From IMG/VR virus record IMGVR_UViG_3300049427_000004, positions 62,001 to 126,000 of that record: a DNA stretch of 64,000 nt. The stretch is one strand, 5' to 3'. Of this stretch, positions 58,506 to 64,000 are shown one piece after another. Positions within the stretch are counted from its first letter, which is position 1; the number at the start of each line of letters is the position of its first letter. This DNA is from a virus. The position numbers were made by a program, and so were the translations under genes. A model generated the notes under the pieces. The model was given only the letters and a program-made list of their open reading frames with translations. It was not told where the DNA came from and ran no database searches.

Positions 58506-59795
58506 TTGGAAAGCAATTATGTTAAATTGTGGTTTGCATATGATATTAATAACCAAATAACCTACATATCAAGTATTAATGAATCTAACAAATACAATAC
58601 ATATAATTGTCCTATTTGCTCATCTACCGTCATACCAAAAGCGCTTAATTCATCAAAAGTTGCATCTCATTTCGCCCATGACGATTCGACTCAGTGTAAT
58701 TCAGAGACAATGATTCACTGGTGGTTTAAAAACAAATTTATTGAATGTGGCGATAGAATAATAATCCATGGACAAGATAAAACATACATCTGTTCTGAAG
58801 TAATTGTTGAACAATCAATACATACTTCTCATGGCATTTATCGCCCTGACATTACGATCAAAACAAAATGTAGCGAAATTATATATTTTGAAATGAATTA
58901 TCGAAATAAGAAGAAAACTGAAGATTATATAGATAAATGGTTAGAGTTAAAGAAAACAGTTGTAGAAGTAGACATTAAAGACTTGTTGTTAGGTAATGAA
59001 GCATCTAGCTTTACTCCCCTTTTCTCCAATGGAAAGATAATTAATTCTAAGAAGAATGATACATATTACAATACCATCGGTAAGTATAAAGAAATTGTTC
59101 TGTATGATTTTGTCACAGATGAGCAAAAGAAAAGAATTGAAAAATTGGATTGGTTATGGCGTGAAATAACAAATTATAAACTCGGAACCATTTCAATAGA
59201 TCGTATTTCCCTAATTATCGATTCCATTGATCAGGAAGGCAGAGGCGTTGTAGATGAGGTGCTAAAGTCAGCAAAATGCAGTAAACTTTATAAAGATTAT
59301 AAAAACTATAAAAAACAATTTGAAGAACTCCAACTAGATTTTACTCCAGAAGACCTAACTAATAAAGTATCATTTGTGAATGAAAATCAATGCATTAATC
59401 CTTACGAATTAAAATTAGTTAGTACCAAAAAATACAAATCAGAAAGTTATTATAATGGCAGCAGAAAGCATATGTATAAAACAAGACAATATTTTAGCCA
59501 CTACACTTTTTCAGTGGTACTGAAGTGTAAAGAAAAAATAATTAATCGTATTTCAGTATTAAATAAAGATTATGAGAAACTTGTTAATACAAATTTTCTC
59601 ACTGAATGGACTATTCAAATTACAAAAAACCATAAGATTGGTAACAGATGCGTAGAATGCAATAAGGTATTTAATATGGAGTTTAAAGAGTTGAAGTATT
59701 ATTCAGACAAAAATTTTAAAATTCCAAAACGTTGCCCTGTATGTAAAAGTAAAAGAAAAAACAATCAAGATCGGAGGACTTCTATTATTGAGTAA
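58506..59795 (+). CDS. CoiA-like nuclease-fold protein with zinc modules
   Basis: 429 aa, TTG start behind AGGTGAAAC. N-terminal CPICSSTVIPK...SHFAHDD zinc-associated module as in CoiA, then HWWFKNKF and GIYRPDITIKTKCSEIIYFEMN, a PD-(D/E)xK-type core in which the last Lys is replaced by Asn, as CoiA uses Gln. A second zinc ribbon sits at the end (RCVECNK...KRCPVCKS). Its stop overlaps the polymerase start. Possibly a branched-DNA or recombination-related protein. Confidence 0.65.
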   Translation: MESNYVKLWFAYDINNQITYISSINESNKYNTYNCPICSSTVIPKALNSSKVASHFAHDDSTQCNSETMIHWWFKNKFIECGDRIIIHGQDKTYICSEVIVEQSIHTSHGIYRPDITIKTKCSEIIYFEMNYRNKKKTEDYIDKWLELKKTVVEVDIKDLLLGNEASSFTPLFSNGKIINSKKNDTYYNTIGKYKEIVLYDFVTDEQKKRIEKLDWLWREITNYKLGTISIDRISLIIDSIDQEGRGVVDEVLKSAKCSKLYKDYKNYKKQFEELQLDFTPEDLTNKVSFVNENQCINPYELKLVSTKKYKSESYYNGSRKHMYKTRQYFSHYTFSVVLKCKEKIINRISVLNKDYEKLVNTNFLTEWTIQITKNHKIGNRCVECNKVFNMEFKELKYYSDKNFKIPKRCPVCKSKRKNNQDRRTSIIE

Positions 59796-62568
59796 ACAAA
59801 AATCCAGTTTAAAATACATATTTAAAATCAACTCGTCGCGAATAAGAAGTGCGAATTGGAATCTTAACCTATCCTCTTCTGAAGCATTTAAAAACGAGGA
59901 AATTGTTTCATTAGCTGATAGCACAACTCTTAGATTCATAAGGAATATCAAAGGTCTTAATGATGATGAAATTGAAAATCAAGTTAAAGTAACAAAAAAA
60001 CAAATTAAAATATTAAAATCATATCCTACAACACCTGAACATAGAAAGAATATCAGAAAACAGTACGATTTATTGTTCGATTTGACGTTTGTCAAGGATT
60101 ATATATGCATTGTTATGGACAGCAATAAAGACTTTGACAGGTTGAATAGCAAAAAAGGATTCTATATAAACGGCGTTAAATTTAAACGACTCTTGGCTAC
60201 AACAGGAGGAGCAAAAAATAGCACCGTTGTATACGTAAGTGATTTGATACATAGCGAGTTAAATATACGTCTAGAAAACGGTAGAGATGCAAGCAAACCT
60301 TTTGTTCCAGCTAAGCTTGAGGCCTACAAGTCTCTAGCATGCAGCGCAAGCGTCACAGTACCAAATCCAACAGGAATTTTAGTTGTGAATGACTGCGTAA
60401 CAAATTTCACTTCGGACATAGTCAAGATTGATGACACCTATGGTGAGTATCCTTCAATGACATATGAAAAAGACAGCATAGTAGAGTTAAATGATAGTGA
60501 TGGATATGGTTTGATCCTCCCTTCTCTCAGCAAGCATTGGGCCGAATTTTTAGGAGAAGATTACACCCCAAGTGGTTATTGTTTGAGGGGATCATTTACA
60601 AAGGGTATGGTTTTTAGTTTTGACTTTCTTGATTTTGCGAATAAAATATCTGGAACAACTAAAGTCATAGATGCTTGGGGAAATATGAAGGATTTAATTG
60701 ATGATCAGATTCAATTAATTCTAACAACTTCTATGTTAAAACTGTGGGACAGTTACAACAACATTGAACATTACCTGCGTTGTTGTGATGAAAACGGTTA
60801 TGAATGGAGTGTCACCAAGGTAATACCGAAGCAGCTTGAAAATGAAAGAAATTTAAACTACCAATTCATACAATCTTTAAATCTCAGTGACAATGATATT
60901 GATGAATTAATTGAGCCTACAATTACAGAAATCAAAGATGTTCTAAGTGAAGATTGGAGAAAAAGTCTGCTGTTCTTAAAAGGATCGCATTTACATGATA
61001 AGAGCTTTACACAATCGGATAGTGATTTCTCAAAAGCACTAATGGTAGACAAAGAAATGATAAAAGATCCATTTGTAAGAACAAGAATACATAATATGAC
61101 TAAAAAAAGAATAAACGATGCCAAAACAGGAGTTCTCAGAGTAAAAGGAAATTTTTCTATTGTTTCAGGAGACCCGTATAGCCTCTGTCAGTCGATTTTT
61201 GGTATGGAGGTTACGGGATTACTCAAGGCAGGAGAATTTTATTCGAATTACTGGAATGAAAAGAATATTGATAAGGTGGCATGCTTTAGAGCGCCAATGA
61301 CATGTCACAATAACATACGAATACTTAGATTTAAAAATACTGAAGTTATGAACTATTGGTATCAGTATATGAGCACTGTTACAATTTTTAACTCATGGGA
61401 TACGACAGCTCACGCCTTAAATGGTTTGGATAAAGATGGCGATTCAGTAATGACTACCCCATCCCCTGTCATCCTTAGGGCAATTAGAGAGTTAGAAGCA
61501 ATCTTATGTGTACAAAAAACAGCAAATAAAATCATTGCCACAGAAGATGATTTTATAAAAGCAAACAAGAACAGTTTTGGAGATGCCATAGGTTCTATAA
61601 CCAATCGAATCACATCTATGTTCGACGTTCAAGCAAAGTATGACAGAGCAAGTGAAGAGTACAAGGAATTAGAATACAGAATTATCTGTGGTCAGAATTA
61701 TCAGCAAAACGCAATAGACAAGTCTAAAGGAATCGTAAGTAAAGCGATGCCAAAAGATTGGTATGATTACAAATCAAATATGCCTTCTAATGATGAAGAA
61801 GAAGATATTAATGAGCAAAGGGATTTTAATATAAGCATCTTAGCTGATAAAAAACCGTATTTCTTCTCATACATATATCCACATTTGATGAAGCAGCATA
61901 GACTATACATAGCAAATACAACCAAGAATGCTTACAAACGATTCGATCTAAGTGTTGAAGAATTAATTGCAAAAGAAGGTAAAAATGAAGATGAAGAGAA
62001 TTTTCTAAAGTTTTATCATTATAAAACTCCTCTTTCAATGGCTGATTCAGTAATGAATAATATTTGTCGTAAAATTGAGGGTGAGTTTGATAACGTTAGA
62101 GTCACCCTCAAGAAAGTTGAATTTGATCATACAATACTTATGAGTAACGCTACTTATACTAAGGGTCGGTTTGCAGCTATAAAGGAACTTTATAAGCAAT
62201 ACCTCACTCAGGTTAGGGAATATGTAAAATCATCTAAGTCGATGAAAATTGATAAAGATGAGCGACAAAGTAAACGTGCTGAATTTGTGGAATCCTTTAA
62301 AAAAGAAGCATCAATGCTTTGTAATTGTATAGAGGAGCTAACCAATATTGTAGTTGAAGTTTGCTACAGCAACGGAAGCGATAATTCTAAGCAATTTGCT
62401 TGGGACATATGTGGAGAACAAATGATCAAAAATTTACTTAAGAGGAATAATAATACGATCCACTACCCCGTATTGGATTCACTTGGAGACATCGAATTTG
62501 GTGGAGAAAAATTTAAATTAGTTTCTAATGTATTGGAGGATTGCGATATTGAAAGTAGTTTTAAATGA
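59788..62568 (+). CDS. YonO-like single-chain two-barrel RNA polymerase
   Basis: 926 aa, TTG start behind CGGAGGACTT. The catalytic metal motif DKDGD at residues 548-552 in AHALNGLDKDGDSV fits the DxDGD signature of double-psi-beta-barrel RNA polymerases. Upstream, YCLRGSFTKGMVFSFD resembles the conserved Lys-Gly strand of YonO and eukaryotic RdRPs, and SVTVPNPTGILVVND an earlier conserved strand. Length matches SPbeta YonO (about 900 aa), a phage RNA polymerase that transcribes late genes without sigma. It likely transcribes a gene set outside this window. Confidence 0.8.
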   Translation: MSKQKSSLKYIFKINSSRIRSANWNLNLSSSEAFKNEEIVSLADSTTLRFIRNIKGLNDDEIENQVKVTKKQIKILKSYPTTPEHRKNIRKQYDLLFDLTFVKDYICIVMDSNKDFDRLNSKKGFYINGVKFKRLLATTGGAKNSTVVYVSDLIHSELNIRLENGRDASKPFVPAKLEAYKSLACSASVTVPNPTGILVVNDCVTNFTSDIVKIDDTYGEYPSMTYEKDSIVELNDSDGYGLILPSLSKHWAEFLGEDYTPSGYCLRGSFTKGMVFSFDFLDFANKISGTTKVIDAWGNMKDLIDDQIQLILTTSMLKLWDSYNNIEHYLRCCDENGYEWSVTKVIPKQLENERNLNYQFIQSLNLSDNDIDELIEPTITEIKDVLSEDWRKSLLFLKGSHLHDKSFTQSDSDFSKALMVDKEMIKDPFVRTRIHNMTKKRINDAKTGVLRVKGNFSIVSGDPYSLCQSIFGMEVTGLLKAGEFYSNYWNEKNIDKVACFRAPMTCHNNIRILRFKNTEVMNYWYQYMSTVTIFNSWDTTAHALNGLDKDGDSVMTTPSPVILRAIRELEAILCVQKTANKIIATEDDFIKANKNSFGDAIGSITNRITSMFDVQAKYDRASEEYKELEYRIICGQNYQQNAIDKSKGIVSKAMPKDWYDYKSNMPSNDEEEDINEQRDFNISILADKKPYFFSYIYPHLMKQHRLYIANTTKNAYKRFDLSVEELIAKEGKNEDEENFLKFYHYKTPLSMADSVMNNICRKIEGEFDNVRVTLKKVEFDHTILMSNATYTKGRFAAIKELYKQYLTQVREYVKSSKSMKIDKDERQSKRAEFVESFKKEASMLCNCIEELTNIVVEVCYSNGSDNSKQFAWDICGEQMIKNLLKRNNNTIHYPVLDSLGDIEFGGEKFKLVSNVLEDCDIESSFK

Positions 62569-63322
62569 ACAAGAGTTAATTGATCAGTCTCTTCTAAATA
62601 AGACATTCGATGAAAATAATTATGGGACTATTCTTAGAGTCCTAGCCAAACATTATTTCTCAATTGGCATGGATCAACAACAGGTCAAGGATACTTTGGT
62701 TTCTCATATAAGAGTTCGAGTAAAACAATACATACATAAGGAATGGAATAATCGTATTGATTATGCAGTAAAATCCGTAAAAAAATATGGCTATGAATTG
62801 GTTGATATTCGTGAGGTCATTATTACCATGAGTGAATTAACCACTCTTAAAAGCATCAATGACAATGATCTTGAGAAAATTGCATTTGTATATCTAATTT
62901 ATGGTAAGATATTTAATCAAATAAAAAAGACAAACGACAATTGGGTAAACATTAAAATTAAAGAAGTACTGGTTGATGCAAAAATAAATAAAGGCTATAA
63001 ATCAACAAGAGAACAACAAAGAGCCTTGCGAATATTAAATGAGCTAGGAATATTGAGAAGTTCAAGGAAAGTGGATAACACCAGTGAGCGAGTGTGTTTT
63101 ATTGATGAAGCAAGTGAGCCTGTAATCAAGATCAGTGATTTCAGGGATTACGTTCTAGAATATTTAAAATGGAAAGGTGAAAATGTAGGTAGTTGTGAAT
63201 CGTGTTTCAAGCTAATTCAAGTGCAAAGTAATCGGAAAAAATACTGTAACATTTGCTGGAAAGATAAGTGGAAACAGTATAATGCAGAAAAACAGAGAGA
63301 ATATAGAAACAAAAAATTGTAA
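62549..63322 (+). CDS. Hypothetical protein with C-terminal zinc ribbon
   Basis: About 257 aa; TTG at 62549 chosen for GGAGG 9 bases upstream, overlapping the polymerase gene by 20 bases. Mostly helical, with a winged-helix-like ELGILRSSRKVDNTSERVCFI segment and a final CESCFKLIQ...YCNICWKDKW zinc ribbon rich in basic residues. Position behind the polymerase suggests an accessory transcription factor. Confidence 0.6.
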   Translation: MKVVLNEQELIDQSLLNKTFDENNYGTILRVLAKHYFSIGMDQQQVKDTLVSHIRVRVKQYIHKEWNNRIDYAVKSVKKYGYELVDIREVIITMSELTTLKSINDNDLEKIAFVYLIYGKIFNQIKKTNDNWVNIKIKEVLVDAKINKGYKSTREQQRALRILNELGILRSSRKVDNTSERVCFIDEASEPVIKISDFRDYVLEYLKWKGENVGSCESCFKLIQVQSNRKKYCNICWKDKWKQYNAEKQREYRNKKL

Positions 63323-63479
63323 TTCGTGTATTTTTAGAAATAGCTATTAAACCATTGCAAACACTAGCTTTTGAACAATGTTCGGAATTTACTAGTATGA
63401 GGAGAAAAACGTTATTATATAAGACTTTTTCAAATCAAACCACAAACCAAAAACAAAATCAAAGGGAGAAAATAAAAAA

Positions 63480-63803
63480 ATGAATAAACAAGAACTAATA
63501 AATAAGGTTGTAGAACTATCCGAACTTACAAAGAAAGATTCCACTAAAGCAGTAGATGCAGTATTTGATGCAATTACTGAGGCACTAGCATCTGGCGACA
63601 ATGTGAAAATAATCGGTTTCGGAAACTTCGAAGTTCGTGAACGTGCTGCTCGTAAAGGACAGAATCCTAAGCTGTTGAAGCAACTTAAAGAGCAAGGTGT
63701 AGATGTAGAAACTGCCAAAGCACAAGCTGCTATTGATATCGCATCGAGTAAAGCTCCTGCATTCAAACCAGCTAAAAATCTAAAATCGCAAGTTAATGGT
63801 TAA
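63480..63803 (+). CDS. HU-like DNA-bending protein with inserted arm
   Basis: 107 aa, ATG behind AAAGGGAG. Typical HU start ([26 protein letters not shown]) and [17 protein letters not shown], but the normally short arm is replaced by about 15 extra residues ([20 protein letters not shown]) before [13 protein letters not shown]. SPbeta phages carry an HU-like gene near yonO. It would compact or bend phage DNA. Confidence 0.85.
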   Translation: MNKQELINKVVELSELTKKDSTKAVDAVFDAITEALASGDNVKIIGFGNFEVRERAARKGQNPKLLKQLKEQGVDVETAKAQAAIDIASSKAPAFKPAKNLKSQVNG

Positions 63804-63925
63804 TACATATAACTAAAATATAATTATCCTCATACATATATCAATAATTTTTTATAGTGGATTGAACTCTGATTAAGGGTCTCTCCACTCCCCTATTCTA
63901 CCTTAAATGAGAAAGGTAATTGCCG

Positions 63926-64000
63926 ATGAAAAAAATCTATGTGCTCGATACAAATGTCTTGCTTCACGATCCAAATGCCTTGTACTCATTCGGTGAAAAT
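63926..64000 (+). CDS. PhoH-like/PIN-domain protein, truncated by window end
   Basis: Opens at ATG 63926 behind GAGAAAGG. The 25 visible residues (MKKIYVLDTNVLLHDPNALYS) are the conserved PIN-domain start (DTNVLL) of PhoH2-type proteins, RNase plus helicase/ATPase, common in large phages. The rest lies outside the window. Confidence 0.7.
   Translation, partial: MKKIYVLDTNVLLHDPNALYSFGEN

Noticed and set aside
1-64000. CRISPR arrays, rRNA genes, IS elements
   Set aside because: No regularly spaced identical repeats with unique spacers, no rRNA-like tracts and no transposase motifs were found by reading; a computed search would be firmer.

Overview
The window is AT-rich DNA with Bacillus-type signals: strong AAGGAGG ribosome binding sites, many TTG and GTG starts, sigma-A promoters, and two sites matching the B. 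subtilis LexA/DinR box. The gene content points to a large temperate phage or phage-plasmid of the order Bacillales. Several products look like those of the SPbeta phage group: a MrpR/YopR-like integrase-fold regulator next to a DndB/YopQ-like protein, an ATP-dependent DNA ligase beside Ku, a YonO-like single-chain two-barrel RNA polymerase and an HU-like protein. The same DNA also has plasmid-type functions: a TubR/TubZ-like pair, winged-helix Rep-like proteins, iteron-like repeats and a tyrosine recombinase. These assignments rest on motifs I can read, not on database searches.

Layout. From 1 to about 40.6 kb almost every gene is on the minus strand, in tightly packed operons of small, mostly unrecognised proteins. 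Recognisable islands are: nucleotide metabolism (5'-nucleotidase, guanylate kinase, Nmad1-like protein, 3.6-5.7 kb); DNA handling (P-loop ATPase and SSB-like protein, 6.9-9.3 kb); two tRNA-type genes (9.5-9.7 kb); an Agr-type signalling module with a LytTR regulator but no kinase (10.1-12.5 kb); the MrpR/DndB-like pair (12.6-15.0 kb); ligase and Ku (15.2-16.9 kb); a predicted structured RNA on the opposite strand (19.1 kb); an M23 peptidase (23 kb); a standalone ClpX-type zinc domain (24.9 kb); an orphan MazF-type toxin with a LexA-box promoter (28.4-29.1 kb); a small XRE-controlled cluster (29.2-31.5 kb); and a methyltransferase and sliding clamp (34.6-38.7 kb).

From 40.6 to 52.7 kb lies a plasmid-like replication and control region: an RHH regulator with 10-bp tandem repeats, a Rep-like protein, a DUF4258/MqsA-type toxin-antitoxin pair, a 1.6-kb gene-free segment with iterons and an abrupt strand-composition switch, a second Rep-like gene preceded by four 16-bp palindromes, a RecD2-type helicase interrupted by one in-frame stop, an HNH-AP2 endonuclease and a tyrosine recombinase. 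From 52.85 kb onward all genes are on the plus strand: TubR/TubZ-like, two pilin-like membrane proteins, a large P-loop ATPase, a CoiA-like protein, the YonO-like polymerase, a zinc-ribbon protein, HU and the start of a PhoH/PIN protein.

Shared control is visible in the DNA. A 14-bp motif (TTTATATATGTAAA or its reverse complement, with two looser variants) sits inside the -35/-10 spacer of six promoters. A 15-bp sequence (AAAGTCAATGTTTAT) recurs at three intergenic sites, one of them in the leader of the MrpR-like operon. Two LexA boxes link a toxin and a small gene to DNA damage. My working model is an extrachromosomal SPbeta-like prophage that may replace the usual arbitrium peptide switch with an Agr-like, kinase-less quorum system.
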